A stretch of 64,000 bases of DNA from Gymnorhina tibicen (GCA_013399875.1 VXAZ01007909.1:88735-152734); one strand, 5' to 3'; counted from the first letter of the stretch, positions 12,101 through 26,300 are shown. Translations and numbers: made by a program. Notes: generated by a model not told the origin, from the letters alone.

Positions 12101-15100
12101 GTCCTTTTATCACACTGGCACAGGGATCACACATTAATTGCCTCACTCGAAGCCCTGTAGGGACACACCACGTTGCTCATGCTTGACCATGTCATACTCA
12201 CTCCTGCTGCAAGAAAGACTCCACCAGGGTATGACAGCCAGAGACCAGCTCACATTTAAACACCCATTTTAGAGGGACGAAGAGAGAACAAGAGGAAAGT
12301 TTTAGTCTGGTGGCTGACAGCACATCAGTAAGTGCAGAGATACACAAAGTGTACAAGGAAGCAATCCCTGCTCCAGATCCCTCATCCTGCATTCATCTCT
12401 CACCCCATAGTAGAAAAGCAAGGGCAGCTCTGTAACACATGGATGCACAAAGGCACCTACCTAGAAGAGCATGGCTGGCAGACGGTGCAGCCTGTTCCTG
12501 TCCTCTGAAGACTACCTGTGATACAGATCAGAGCTGCTTTAAGTACATGTCAGGTTTTGGAATATCAACTCCTTCCCTGAGACAGGCTGTATAAAGTTCC
12601 TGTGCAAACAAATTTTACAGGTTCTAAACACACTGCAGTCAACGAACTGGGGTTAGTTTATTTGCAGAACTGCAATAGGGGCAGGTCAAGGAAAGCTGTC
12701 CCAGCGTGTTTTGACAGCTGTGAGCCACCTGGGGACAGGCCACTGCAGGGGCTGTCACTGGAGGGATGCCTCTGCTGAGGCACTCAGCTCTTCCAGCTCA
12801 AGTGCCAGAAGCTAACCAGGATATTTGGGTGGATTAACTGCTCAGACAGCAACTTAAAAACACTCAAGCACAGAGAAAAATGTTCTCAAGACTCTTCCCC
12901 AAGAGGGGAGGCCCTGGAAGCTGCATCCTACACAGAGGACTGGTAGAAAACTGATGAAGGGGGGATATTTGTATGTCTTGAAAGTTGGCAATTAATTCAA
13001 ATTTGAAAGCACATGACAACCAAATATTTCCTGTCAGCCACTTGAACATTTCCAACAGAAACAGAGCTGGAATTTGCTGCTGATCCAAATGGAAGAATTT
13101 ACTTTCTTAGCAGCTCTGTGTTACTCTGAAAACTGAGTGCTTCATCCCTTCCAAGCCTGCCTTACTTTAATATCTCTACAATGACTGACTAACAATATCA
13201 ACTTGTTTACTCAAACAGGCCAATGCAGAGACACATTAAGGTGTCAGCAAAAAGGTATTAACATGTCCTATTTCCATCCAATTTAAAAAAAAAAATCCAA
13301 CACAACAAGTAAGCTAGACCTAGTCTGGAGCAGTGACTCACTCTGTATGTATTTCCCATTTCCAAGGAACCTGTGGTTTTGCTCCCTTCTCATGACAAAA
13401 GCTTCTGGCATCAGAAGGCAAGTCATTAGCATTAGCTAATTAAAAATACTCAAACCCCACATATCTGTGACCACTAACCCAGCAAATATCTTTAGGAATA
13501 AGCAATGGGACAGCCAGGCACTCAGTCCCCTCACAACCCACAGCAAGTGCCAGAGCCCTCAGGCTTGGGCACTGATGCAGCTACCTGGCCAATTTGGAGG
13601 AAACCCAGTGATTCAGCCGACACAGGATCCAGCTCCAACAAAACACAAGCTCACCTAATCCTTCTTTGCCTCCCTGTTTTGCAGGTAGGGCTAGTCCCTG
13701 CCAAGAGCTGCATTGGAGTGTGGGGTGGCTACATGCACTCCCCTCTTCAGCCTCCCCAGCCCCTTCTGAAAGCAGCCAGCAGCATTGTGACCATCCCAAA
13801 AGGGCTCTGCAAGCTCCAGAGATGCCACGACAGTCCAGAGCAGCCACCCTTAGGACAGTGAGAGAAGAGTCACCTGTAAGGGATACAAGCTTAAGTTTTC
13901 TTTGCATCCCTTCCCAGGTGACTGGGAAGCTGCAGAGGATGCTGCAGAGATCTCCTGACACTGCAGGAACCCTACTCCACAGGCACAGACCTAGGCTCAT
14001 GCTGCTTTTGGAAATGTTTGCAGGCAGGAGAGGGCACAGATACACCCACTCCCATCTCCATCATCAGCTCTGATGGCTGCTTTTACTGGTCCAGTCCAAG
14101 CAAAGCCTTTGGGGTTTTACAGAAAACATTCCCAAACCTGACAGCGACAGGAGGACATGAAAGCTTATGGTGCACAGACTTGGTCTGATGAGTCCTCTGA
14201 GGTAAATAGTTTCCAGTGTTTTGAAGGGAGACAGGAAAGTTTAGGGACTGATGGCCTGTAAAAGAAAACCTATCATAAAATGCATCCTCTCCTGCTCATA
14301 ATCAGTTTGTGTGCTCATCAAATGCTCATCAGTGTTTTGCTCATCAAATTCCTACAAGACAGCACCTGCACCTTGCATGAGGTTATTAGCAAACACCAAG
14401 CTGATGGAAGCACATAAACTTTTAATTGGCAATTACCTTCCAGACAGCCATTGGTCAGAGGCACTGGCTGAAACCAGACCTCCACCACACTTTGGTGATA
14501 GATGTCATCCTGGTAAGAGCAGTGATTAGGAGATGCTACCCTATCCAGAGAGGCTGCACCTTACCAGCAGCATGATGCTGCTGCTGCAGATTCTGAAATC
14601 AATTTGGTGTTGCTCTTTGCACAATCGTGGTTCTTTTGCACACAAACACTGTGGTGTTACTATCCACTCAGGGAGCTGTTTCCCCTGCCTCAGGAAGAAA
14701 GGGGCACACAACACTTTGAACAGGTATTGCTTTGTGGTGCCAGATTTGGCTAAGTAGCTGCATCTCTCATCTGTGGATCTCCCCTTCAGTGAAGTTTTCC
14801 CAGCCCCACACAAAATAGGCTCAACCACAATGAATCTACAGCTCTGCTCTCAAAGTCTGCAATGCTTTAACTACTGAACACCACTGTACTCCAACACCTG
14901 CAAAGCCATTAGCCAAATCCATCTTTATTTCACTCTTAATGTAGCTTCTCTTGGCCATGCAAAGCACCAAAAAACTCACCTCAACAGGCCAAGGCCAACT
15001 ACATAAACTCAATTTTAATTCTGAATTATTTTAAGCTTGCCCAGCTATTTGAATTGACCACCTTACACCACCCAGTTCTCCAGCTCCCTCAAGCTACTGC

Positions 15101-18100
15101 CTTTACACACAGTATACCCTTTGACTGATCCATGCTGGCTGTGTAGCCTACCACCTGCATCACAGGGAAAGGACACAGGGCTGCAGATAGGGATTCCCAC
15201 CACACAGGCACCCTTAAGGTCACTTCATCCCAATTCCATATCAAGATTAGCTCCAGCTGCTGTTTCTGAAGCACCTCTAAAACAGCAAAAGTCCCATCAG
15301 CAGGTGTTGCTTTATATTCTTTCAGACTCCTGAAACTGTCATGCTGGGAGAGGCAAGTTCCCTGCTATGCCTATGTTCACCTGGGAGTGGATTGTGAAAC
15401 TTTGCTCCAGTTGTTGCACAACTCACCACTGCTGCAGGGGAAAAGTCTGCCAAATCCATCAGGACCAGACACACATGCTGGAGTTAGTCACTGGTCTTAG
15501 CTTGCCAGAGGTTCTCTCCAGATTTGGAGGCATGTCTCAATGGGGTATCCACCTCCGGAAATGTTCCTCCAGCAAATCCAGGTTAGAAGCTCAATTTCTC
15601 CTAACTAGACCTGCATAGAGTGATGCCAGGTATTTTTCTGAGCAGCACTTGGGTAGATGCCCAGCAGGGATCTGGGCTGCCGAGAGGCAGGGCCACTCAA
15701 ACAGTATGGGAACAAATGCAGCAAATCAGTATTCCTATGCCTTCTGCTCAGACTTTAACCACTACCCCAACATCCACTGACAGCCTGAACAACCTGATCC
15801 TTCCCCTTCTGCGTGCTGGTCAGTGTTTTCTCTCCCTTCATGACAGAACCAGATTCACTAGCTTCAATCATCTTAAATCCTTAAGATTTAAGTAAAAGTA
15901 AAAACAACTGCTGACCCATCAGCCAATTTACATACCTTTGACACTCCTGCACAGCCAAGGAAGCTCTTTCGGGTGCGGTCAGGCCTGGGTAATGATCAGC
16001 TTGATCAGAACCCTGATACAGAACTGAGCTGTAGCCAGCACCCAGAGAAAACCCAAAATCAGCATCAAACCTGCTCACAGCATCAAATAGGAATCAGCCC
16101 CATGATAAAAGCCCAGGAGAGCCATGTCCTTCAGGGCAGCATCCAGAACACTGAAAGCTGGGGATATGAATAGAAATTCAGAGGGATTCAAGTACACAAA
16201 TCCCTCTGTCTCACAGATAGAGAAAACAGACAGAGAGCAAGCAGCTGAGGATGCTTGGCCACATGATACCAAATTGCCCAGAGGCTGGAGGGAAGCACAA
16301 GTCAGAAGAACACAAATGCTTCTACTCCAATTGCCCATGGAAGGGAAAAAATAAAGCTTCCCCAGTCCTCAATGAAATTTCCCCCAACACATCCCCGTCC
16401 TCTGATGGACATTAAGGGATGAGATGCAATCTCAGAGCAGAGTGGATGGATGCTTACTCTCATGTCCCAGTATCTACTAGAAGAAGGCTGAACCAACAAA
16501 AACATAAAACTGCTTTGGGACTCAAATTGAAGGGCGAAGCACTAAAAGCTTTCTGCACACCTTACACTCTTTGAAGGCTCCTGTCATGGAAGACCAGGGC
16601 CAAGTGAACTGGATGGATGGTCACAGAGGAGACCAATTGCACTCACACACCCTCATCATGCTGCAGGCTCACTGCTACAGCACATGGACCTTGCTCAAAA
16701 TCTATTACACATATCTACAGAGTACTTATACTCTACAGGGCACAATAGAGAACAGATAAAATACTGCTCAAGGCACCAATGAATCAATCCTTAAAAGCCT
16801 CTTTGACAAATACTCCTACTAAGTGTTGCAGTTTGACACACCTCCAGTTTTAATAGAGCAGCTACTCCAAGGTTAAAAAAACATTTGAAATCATAACCCA
16901 CTAGACTGGTTCAACTAACTTTTGAAATAGTTTGTTCATTTCAGTGGAAACAGAACAGCAATATTCTCATTACCTAGCTAGTACAACATGGAACAGGTGA
17001 TTCTTTCAAGACTTCTCAGGAAAGGAACAGCTGAACACTCATCTGCCTGGAACTTGCAAAAGCAAGTAACATTCAGGGATTATTTAAACTTAAGTTCAAG
17101 AAGGTAAAAGAGAGGGGGGCTGAGGTCATGTGTCAGCTAATGGACTGAAACTCAGAAGGCTTCATTTAAATTCCTGGTCAGGCACAGAAAAGTCATGCAA
17201 GCCTCTCAGGAAATTCTTACATTGATAGTAGTTCTTATCCTTGTGTAGTTCCCTAAAAAAAGATCAGCAGTAACACTTCCTTCTGCTTATTCTGTACCTT
17301 AACCATAAATGTCTTCAAGAAAGGACCTATCTCTTACCATCCATTGCAAAAACTCAGCATCCCTCATTTTATGAGGGGACTCTCAGAGCAATAGTGTGAA
17401 AGACGGTGGGCTCCCTGCCAGCATAAGGAAGAAGGAATGAGGTTCACAAGGCTGAATCAGTGCAAATTTTCTTCCCCAGAAGAGACTGGGACCTGCTTGC
17501 TGAGACCTGCAAGTTACCCTCAACATGCTTTAAGCATATGTCTTTTGATTTCCCAATATTCAGCCCCAAAGGAGCCCAGTTCCTTACAAGGTGAGCTGCA
17601 GACCTGAGCCTGCACCCTGGTTCAGAGGCAGCTGGATAAAGCCCTGCAAAGCCCATGCAGCCCAGAACGCTCTCCATCCCCCCAGTACCTCCAGCTCTGG
17701 TGTCAGGTAGCACCTTTGGCAGCTAAAGGGACTGATATCCAGTGTGCCATGATAAAGCAAGAAGCATTACTCAGTCTGTTAAACTTCCCTCCCACCCATG
17801 GGGGGAATCAACCAGATCCCTAAATTAAATCACAGTACAGTCACTGCTTATTCAACACCAGCAAACAAGCTCCTGCAAGCCAAACACCTAGCATGACGGT
17901 GCTGATCGCTGGCAAGCTGGACAACAGGGAGTTTCAGCTATGAATTTTGGGAGGGTGGATTCTGTGCAACCTTTTAGAAGGTACAGCTGTGGTCAAGCAG
18001 CTTGCAAACTGTTTTATCAGTTGAAGGTAAACAGAGCTGTTCAGAAAGAGTACAGCCAAGGCTGAAATTCTGGCTGCCCAGATGATAAACATTCAGAGAA

Positions 18101-18763
18101 ATGTGTCAATTAATGTTTTCTTAAATAAGAAACAAAACACTAGAAACTACAAACCGTACCCTAAGTGTTGTAATTATGTTTCAAAAGTGTCTTAAACCGG
18201 AGGAAATTCAGTAACAGATCTCTAACTAGAAAAAGCAACTGATACAAGAAAAACTCTTTTCCATTCTTCCCCTGCTGTCTGTAATCTTGTTTAGAAAGCA
18301 CTTGGGAAAAAGGGAAAGAAGTCAAAACAATTTGTTTCAGAGCAAGAAAGCAACATTACACTGCAATAAATCAGTGTCACTGCACAGTTGTCCTAGTGGC
18401 TTATGAAATAGGAAAAAACTCTGTAAATTCACTGCTTATTTACTGTAGAATAGATGGTGTAGATCCTATCTACTCTTAGCAAAATCAGAAACATTAATCT
18501 CAAAAATTAATGTGAAATGGCTAGAAGTGAAGGAAAGCTGCTGGCTTTGCCTCCCAGGAGATTGCAATGACAGTGAAATCACATTTAGTCTAACTGCAGG
18601 GTGTTCCCCACACTTCTCTGTAATTTAACTTAATATGGGGAGGAGCAATAAGGAGCCAAAGGCAGCAGTCACCAGTTCAGGATCAGGCAAGCTCTCTACT
18701 TCATGAGTTGGATTTTGGATAAGCATTAATAAGCTCCACAAAATGCACTCTAATTAGCAGGTT

Positions 18764-18815
18764 TCAAGGTTAGGTAAATGCATCCAGTATCAAGGTTAGG
18801 AAAATGCATCCAGCA
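18764..18815. repeat. 26-bp tandem duplication
   Basis: Two adjacent 26-bp units start with TCAAGGTTAGG and end in GCATCCAG plus two bases. They differ at only two positions. The duplication is therefore local and fairly recent. Confidence 0.88.
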
Positions 18816-18865
18816 CTCCTGGAGCCGAGCACTAACTTCTTGTTAGGTCCCTTCAAGCTGCTTTG

Positions 18866-18881
18866 CCTCCTCCTCCTCCTT
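18866..18881. repeat. (TCC)n microsatellite
   Basis: A short run of about five TCC units lies in a pyrimidine-rich stretch. It is a simple repeat with no further signal. Confidence 0.75.
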
Positions 18882-19072
18882 CTCCCTCCATTTCGCAGCT
18901 CAGCCAGTGCCCAATACCCCTAGGACAGATGTTGTGGTTAAAGAGACACATGCACTGTACACAGCATGCAACCTCATCACTACTTTGAATTTCAGGAGGG
19001 TGTGAGAGTCCTCCAGCTGTGGAAATCATTCTTTAGAGACAGATGCTTTGCAGAATAAATGCAGGGTAAAAT

Positions 19073-19121
19073 ATCTCTTCTCAGCCTTTTGGCTGAGAGC
19101 AAGTATATTATCAGTTTAATA
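19073..19121 (+). pseudogene. U2 snRNA 5'-end fragment (pseudogene)
   Basis: The 49 bases match the first roughly 59 nt of vertebrate U2 snRNA. The stem-loop I segment CTTCTC-GCCTTTTGGCT is nearly intact, and the later TTATCAGTTTAATA is exact. Visible differences from functional U2 are about five substitutions (positions 4, 11, 23, 27 and 33 of U2). There is also a deletion of about 10 nt that removes most of the GUAGUA branch-point recognition sequence. The Sm site and 3' stem-loops are absent. It cannot be a working snRNA. It is a truncated, decayed copy inserted antisense in PLS3 intron 1. No poly(A) tail is present. Confidence 0.85.
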
Positions 19122-19889
19122 AAACATAACTAAGCAAAATCTCAGAGCAATACATTCAGTACAAACAAAATTAGGTCATGAAGAAGCTATACTAGAAGTG
19201 TTCTACAGGTTTGCAGACAAGTTAAGCTTTTAGCACAAAAAATGCAGCATTGCAGTTCAATACTTAAAAGTACTGGTATGCAAGTGTTTTAAACTAGTAG
19301 CAACTACTAAAGTATTTAGAGAGGGTCTACACTGGCTTCCAGCATCAGGTATAGCCAGAACCACAGCAAGCAAGATAAATCCTGTTAGTTAGGAAACTAA
19401 ATCCTGTCAGCCTGTAATGCCTCATACCATTCCAGCTGGAAGGGCAAGGCAGCATTCAGAGCCCAACCTCTCCAGGTGAAAGACCCCAAAAAGTTCAGTA
19501 GCCACCACAGCCAGCAGCCTACAGCCATTTCCCAAAAGCACTCAGACTTTCCGCAAGGCACAGGTTTAAATATTTAACACTTTAACATGCAAGTTTAAGC
19601 AGTTTTGCTTTGTAGAAGCTGCAGACTGAGATGGAATAAGACTGTGCCCCAGAGTTCTGGGAAGACACACCCTCAGCCCTCGCCTGAAACATTAAACCGT
19701 CGGTGATGCACAATCGGTGGCAGCCCTCGCTGCTGTTTGCACGCGTCAAGTGCACTGATAAATTCCAAACTTAGACACATCAAAACCTGAAATTCGTTCT
19801 GCCCTCAGCTGTTTTCCTCTATCTACTACAGCAGTAGGAATTACAAGACATTTTGCAGAGAAAAGCAAAACAAGTCGTTGCAGGACAAT

Positions 19890-20260
19890 CTCTGGCATGT
19901 GCCTGCATCCGCACCGCCGGGCAGCACCCACACGCTAGCCCGTCCCGGGACACCCTTCGTCAGCCTTCCTTACCTCTCCTCCTCTCTCCTCCCAGGGAAG
20001 GCAAATCGCTCCCTCGCCCGGCCCGAGCGTTGAAGCGTCTCCCACGTCCCCAGCCCGGAGCTGGGCAGCCAGCATTCCTTCCTCCCTCCCTCCCCGCCCA
20101 GCGATGGGAGGTCGCTTCCCCGAGAGCCGCAAAGGGAATGCGGTCATATCGCGAAGAGATGCGCTACAGCGGCCAGCGCCAGGCGGCCTGAGCATCCCGC
20201 GAGCACGGGGCACCCAGAGGGGATTCTCCCCAACAACCAGCTCTTGTTCTTTTATTGTCT
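19890..20260 (-). promoter_or_regulatory. secondary CpG-rich block, possible alternative PLS3 promoter/exon
   Basis: A block of about 350 bp is rich in CpG while the surrounding DNA is CpG-poor. On the minus strand it has a TATA-like ATAAAAG (20255-20249). About 280 bp further on there is a strong donor (GAGAG|GTAAGG, exon end 19974). A noncoding first exon at roughly 20220-19974 splicing to 9199 would fit. On the plus strand a donor-like TTTTAG|GTAAGC at 20301 could instead end an antisense exon. Both readings are inference. Transcript data are needed to say whether either is used. Confidence 0.45.
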
Positions 20261-23200
20261 GGCACTCGGGAACAGGAAGCAGCAAGATACAGAGCTTTTA
20301 GGTAAGCAAACTATTTTTTTTTTTAATTAATAAAAACAAAACACAAACCCAAAACAAAACAAAAAAGCTCCTCTACTGCTCTTTACTCTTTAAAATTAAT
20401 GCATTTTGCTTTGCTAGTTCTCAGCACGTCCAGTCAAACAGCAACGCAGAGCTTGTATTCGGCTGTATGTACTTATTTTATCAGTGTCTTTGAAACAAAC
20501 AGAATCTCACAGAACACTAAAGATCCAGACCTATTTGGCCTCAGTCTGCACTGAAGGAGGATTCTGCCTGCTATTTCACCTCATAGTTCCTCAAAAATGA
20601 AAATTTAAAAAAAAACTAAAAAATAAAGTGGTCTGAATAGATTACATTAAATTAAATACAGATTTCAGAGCTAGCCCATACTGTAATATATCACATTATC
20701 TCAGCAATTAATCCCTATCTGCTCTAGATGAAACAGGGACAGATATCTGCTGCAAGCAAGGAAGACACAAGCAACAGAAACATCACATACTGTGTGCTGC
20801 TGATGCAATGCACAGGAGCAGAATCAATCACCAGAAAGGTTAAGTGGGCTTTCCAGACTATAATCAGATATGTCAGAAATTTGTGTTCCTGTTAAGTCCA
20901 TAATGTTTGAGCATTCCCATAGCTAAAATGAAAAGATGTCATTTACTAATAAACACAGTATTTGGATTAGTGAAAAATTTGAAGAACTCATGACTGTTCT
21001 AAAAATTATGGTCAATATGGTCACTGGGTGGTTTTTTTGTTGTTTCTCTTTAAAAATTACATCAGCCAGGAAAGTGAGTCACTGCCTGGTACCATTTCTT
21101 GGGTATCACCTGAAAATTTAGCTTCCAGCTGTGAAGTTTCAAAAGAAGTATAAAACACACCCCAAAAAACAAAAAACCTAACCCCAAACCCACAGCCTGC
21201 CAGCTTCCTCAGGATGGTTAACATCATGGAAACCAAAATAGAGGGTTTTATGCCCAGAACTGCAGCTGCAACTTAAAAGGAAAGAAGTTGGATTGAAAAA
21301 ACACTTCTGCAGTCCACGGAGACCAGGCTGAGTGCACATCAGACAGGGTTTAGAGAAGAGTGACTTTGACTCCGCTCTGACTTGCACCAGCAACTGGCTT
21401 CACATCGCATCAGCCTCTGGGTACAGGAAGCCCAACTGGCTGCTCTGACCAAAACCAGGAACTGCATCCAGCCTGTGAAGTTTTGGGGCAAACATGCAAC
21501 AAAAATGAAGAAACTCATCTCATGAAGTTTAGTGTCTCCACTTTCTGTCCTACATGTGAGTATATTGCACAGCATAAATTCATCCTCTAAGGGTTAGTGA
21601 GGCTTCGGGGCTTGACAGGTCCTGGGGAGAGCATGCCAGAGCCCAGCTCCCAAACTAGGTTGCGACTTTCTATCAGTGGCAGAGCTATTGTACAAGCAAT
21701 GTCTGCTTTTTGAGGGGGGAAAGAAAAGCCTCCTCTCCTTGTCTCTGTCATCTGTGTTGCTGGAACAGCAAAGCAGCACCTGCAGGTGTACAGGTGGCAG
21801 ATTGGCACTGCAGAGGCAGATGCCTAAAAGCCACCAGCTCATGGGTCTTTAGACCTCGGCTTACTCACTTTTCTTTTTTCAGGTAAGTGTAAAGCATTCT
21901 ACAGGGTTACCAGGTATAATCATTCCCTCTGACTTGAGAGGGAAATGACATCCCTATCCCCTGTCACCAGGTAGTACAGCTCCTCAGTGGCTCCACCACA
22001 AGGAGTTTAATTCACGGACAGTGCACATGAAATACCCATCTTCCACATTTGCAAAGGATCAGAGATAGCCAATTTTTCCAGAGCTTTAAGAGCGCTCTGC
22101 TCTCTGAATACTCAAAATCCAGTCCTGGCGGTCCAACCTGCAATTACTGTCAAACCTAAAACAGCACCTCGGCAGTGCCAGCACCACTCATCTCCACGTC
22201 ATGTCTCAAGACTCACCACACTGGGGTGTGGCAATGGCAGGCAGCAAATGAGTTCCCTGGGCACTCCCAGCCCACTTCCTCAACACGCCTGGTCACACAC
22301 CACTTCCCACACTCTTCCAAAATAGGAATTTTTTGGTAGAGCCAGTATACCAGTGTATTTTTCTCTTCTTCCTGCTTTAAGAAAGCCTTTTAGGGAAGAA
22401 GAAGGTGCCTGAGGTGCTCAGGTGACACATCCACGCCCCTGCATGGAAAACTGTGATGTAGGTTTATGCACAAGGAAAACTTCCAGCACTGGCAAGACTC
22501 CTCCAGCACATCATTGTGCAAGGGGACACATCTCCTCCGCAGCTCCAGCTGCCAAGTTTCACTGGGAGGCCACTAATACATATTTGCTCTCCAGAAGGTA
22601 CTCAATAATGGCTGTGGGAGCAGCAGCTGCTGCCTTCCAGGTGACAAGGGAGCAGAGAGGGTAAAATCAGGAGTCGTCTTTTACCACAAACTCTCAAGAA
22701 CAGACCCTTTGGCAAAGTTCTGGGGGAGGAAGGGTGCTCATCCAGTGTGCAGGCCTTTGGCTACAATGGGCTGTGAAGCCCCACTGCTCTCCCCACTGAG
22801 TCCAGAAGAGAACAATCATCTGCTTCTGGACACCAAGTTTTCCTGCCCACTCCAGAAGTAGTATTTTCCTCACTAATGCCAAGAGATACCATGCTAATGT
22901 TGGAAGCTGTTTGAGATAACTGATGAAATCCACGGTGATGAACAAGTCCCTGGGCATGCTACATCTGTCCTAGTGATTTTTGGGATGGGTTTTAACTGAG
23001 GCACTTCTAGCTCCTGCCTAAAATATCTGTTTGCTGGGATACAGCCAGCTCCACTGTCAACCAGCCATGGGGGTATACGACATGCTGGTTTACTCCAGCA
23101 TCCCCATGCTAGAGAAATCTCCATGGCCGGAGGGCTGGGCCACAGCAGCCTCGGGAGATCCCAGAGCCAACAGAGCATCAGCAGACCTTGGCGAGCCATC

Positions 23201-23288
23201 AGGAGCAGCAAAGGTGGCTCAGTCTCCTGCCTCTGCCTGCTCTAGTGCTAGAAATCAAGTGTTTTCAGGAATATCCCCTCTCCTTAGG

Positions 23289-23301
23289 AAAAAAAAAAAA
23301 N

Positions 23302-23339
<38 letters not shown>

Positions 23340-23363
23340 GAAAGAGAGAGAGAAGAGAGAGAA
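23289..23363. repeat. poly(A) plus (GA)n low-complexity block with assembly N
   Basis: Twelve A residues, one N, GC and 32 A residues are followed by a GA-rich purine tract. The N marks an unresolved base or join in a homopolymer, so the true length is uncertain. Confidence 0.9.
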
Positions 23364-26300
23364 GTTCAAAAGAATACCTGAAAGAGAAAACCAGGTAACT
23401 TGAATAGTCTACTTCACCAAATAAAAAACACCATGCTCTATGAGCCAGGGCTTTAGAGGGCAAAGCTGAGTGGACAGCCACCACCCCATTTTGGACGGAC
23501 AGCAGTGACCATTTACCATGTGCAAGATGTTCCCCTCCTCCAGTTCTGTCCACATTCTCTTTTAAGGACTTTAATGAAATTATGAACAGATAGAAGGACT
23601 CTCACCTGTGCTTTCTGATACAAATTGAGAGTTTATGCACTTTTTGCTTTCTCCCTCAGTGCCAACCAATGGCAGTGTACATCCCATCAATGTAAACAGC
23701 TGTGGAAAGATGTGACAACTGAGGAGCAAGCATTTGACCTTAACTCCTCAGTTTATCAGTCTTTTTAAAGAAAAATCAGGTCCATCTTTGCTAGATTTCC
23801 CCCTTAAAAGCTTCCTAAGCTGCTCTGTCAGCGAGCCTGTCATCTGGAAGAAAGCAAGATGTTAGTCAGGCTCAGGCTTATTAAATAAAAACCTTGCATA
23901 TGCAGGAGGGACTGAAAGTTGGCCTTTATTTAAAAAACGGCTGCAAACTTCAGTATGATTTTGTAGTGCAGAACAGATCTGAGGATTCGCTTGATTTACC
24001 CTGTGCTCCACCAGTGCTCAGCTTAGCAATTAACCAGCTAATTATTCACAGCTTAGATCAGGGAGCCATGTAGTCACCAAAGAAGTCCACAAGTATGCCC
24101 AGAACACCGCACAAAGGATATTTCATGTCTTGCTATTTCATAAGGAAATCGGGAGGCTTTAACTGATGTCAGCTCCAGGAAATGAGCCACAGGCAGATGA
24201 TGCCGGAAGCAGGAGGCTTTATATTTAGTACTGAGTCACCCACTTTATTAAATTCAAAAGACAAAAAAAGGTGGGTGTGGAGAGGGGATAAGTGGGAAAA
24301 AAGTGAACAAGTTATTCTCTTGAGATCATGGGCCATGGGGAGTCTAGGGTTGGATGGGGTTTTTTTTGTAAAGGACGAGCAAAATTAGAGATTACCTGAA
24401 AACCCTTTCTGCACATCCACTGGAAAAGCAGTTGCCAGATGAGCTGCACTTCCCGGGGCAGAAGCCAGCACTGAAAACACTGCAGGGGTCTGCAGTGCCT
24501 TTGGGATTTGCTCCGGCCAGTCCTGCAGGCCTGAGCAGGGCACCACCACTTCTGAGGCACTTTCCCCATCCTTTCTGCTACATCTTTGAGCCAAAGGAGA
24601 AGCCACTGGAAGGAACTTGGAGTAGAGAATATTTTTATGCCAGTTTTGCAGCTCCACCTAACCAATCACAAAGTGCACCTTGCAACAATCACACCCCAGA
24701 GAAAACACTTTGGGTGATTACAACAGCATCAGATGAAGGCTAATGGCTGTTACTGAAGCATGGGAAGAGGAACTAACTTGACATAGTAAAACTGCACCCA
24801 GGTAGGGCTGACATCATCCAAAGGCCAACCTGTCCCTTTCCTTCTCCTCACCATTTCAGTCCCCCCATCCTGGCTGGCTGAGGGGTCAAATGGACATCAG
24901 CACAAGGAAGATGAAGCAGGGCAGAGGGCCCACTGTTAGCACAGCACCCCAGTTAGAACCAGCTCAGCCACCCCACAGACCAGGCCACTGGAGAAAGAAT
25001 GGCGGGAGGTCTGGTAGGAGGGTCTTGAAGGCACAAAAATACTTTTTCATCTTTCACCTCAGCTGCCAGCTCTGTCTATCACCCAAGTCTGTCCTTGACA
25101 TTACTCAGACAATCCTCTGCTCTCTTGGAGAACATCCTCTAGATGACTATCCACCTTCAGTCACTACTCAAGGAAATAGCATTTTACACTAGAACTGCAC
25201 TATTGCAGAAAACAAGTGACTGTTCACACAATATTTCTGAGCAGGGAAACCGTTCTGATCCATTTTCTGGCAACACTCCATTTAGACACATCTACAATTG
25301 AGAAGTATACAGCATTCATGTGGACTGCACCCTCATGGAATGTATTAATATGGAAAAGCTGCCATTTAATTGGAATGTAGTTCTTTGAACTAAGATCTTT
25401 TGACATACACTAAAGAAAGTTTTAAGAAGTACCAAAAAAACAATCTTAATGCAAATGGTTGCACCATGCAAATTGCAGGAGTACAGATTTGTTCAGAAGA
25501 GGTTCATCTTTTCATACAAGCCTGTCAATAAGCCTTTTAACTTTCTGTCAGTGATAAAATACTCTGCAGCCTGAGCAGCAGCAACAGCTTTGCAAAGTTT
25601 TCAGCTACTTGAGCCAGATTTCTCCCCTGAGAAGATTCACTTTCTAAATACTAAAACATAAATACTTCCACCAAAGCCAAGCACTGCACCTCATTTTGAC
25701 TTAAAAAAAGTCAACTGAAAACAAGAGCTCTCTAATGCCAAATGCCACCAGGGACTTGCCTATAGAAGCACCCTATTAGATTACTAATAAAATTGGTGTA
25801 ATCTTCAAAATAAGATTACAACAGTAAAAAAGATGTGGTTTGAAAAATAGATCTGTGGATTGCAGCAAGTCCACAATTATGCAGAACCAGAGGTCAGGAA
25901 CTGCTTAATACCTTCCACCTATACACAAGAAGAGATTACACCTCTGCAGTCACAGTCTGCTCCGGCCACCAAATGGACATTTGGCCAACTGTTGACCACT
26001 GTGCAGACCAGTTTGCTGCACCCACTCCTGGCCAGGTGGGAGGCTGTGGGAGATTGCCACTGGGTGGCTCCTCAGTCCCACACAATCCATCTACACCTCC
26101 AGGAGAGCTCCCACTATCAGAAAGGTTTCAGTTACTGACCAGCCTGGGCAGCAGCACACACCCAGCCCAGCCAGGGAGGATCTCCAGGAAGGGGCTGGTA
26201 TCTCATTTGGACATCCTGCCAGAGGTATGTGGCTCATCATATTGTGCAAGGGAGCCTACAAGTTCATCTGTGTTGAACTAGTCCAAAATCTCATCTCAAG

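Larger units (their letters stand above)
9200..19072 (-). other. PLS3 intron 1, 3' third
   Basis: This noncoding stretch lies between the exon 2 acceptor and the U2-derived fragment. Frames up to about 165 codons exist on both strands but overlap each other and show no domain or codon signature. Small direct repeats occur near 10683-10709 (GGCCTGGGAAAGCA-type unit) and 18764-18815. No gene was recognised. Confidence 0.75.
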
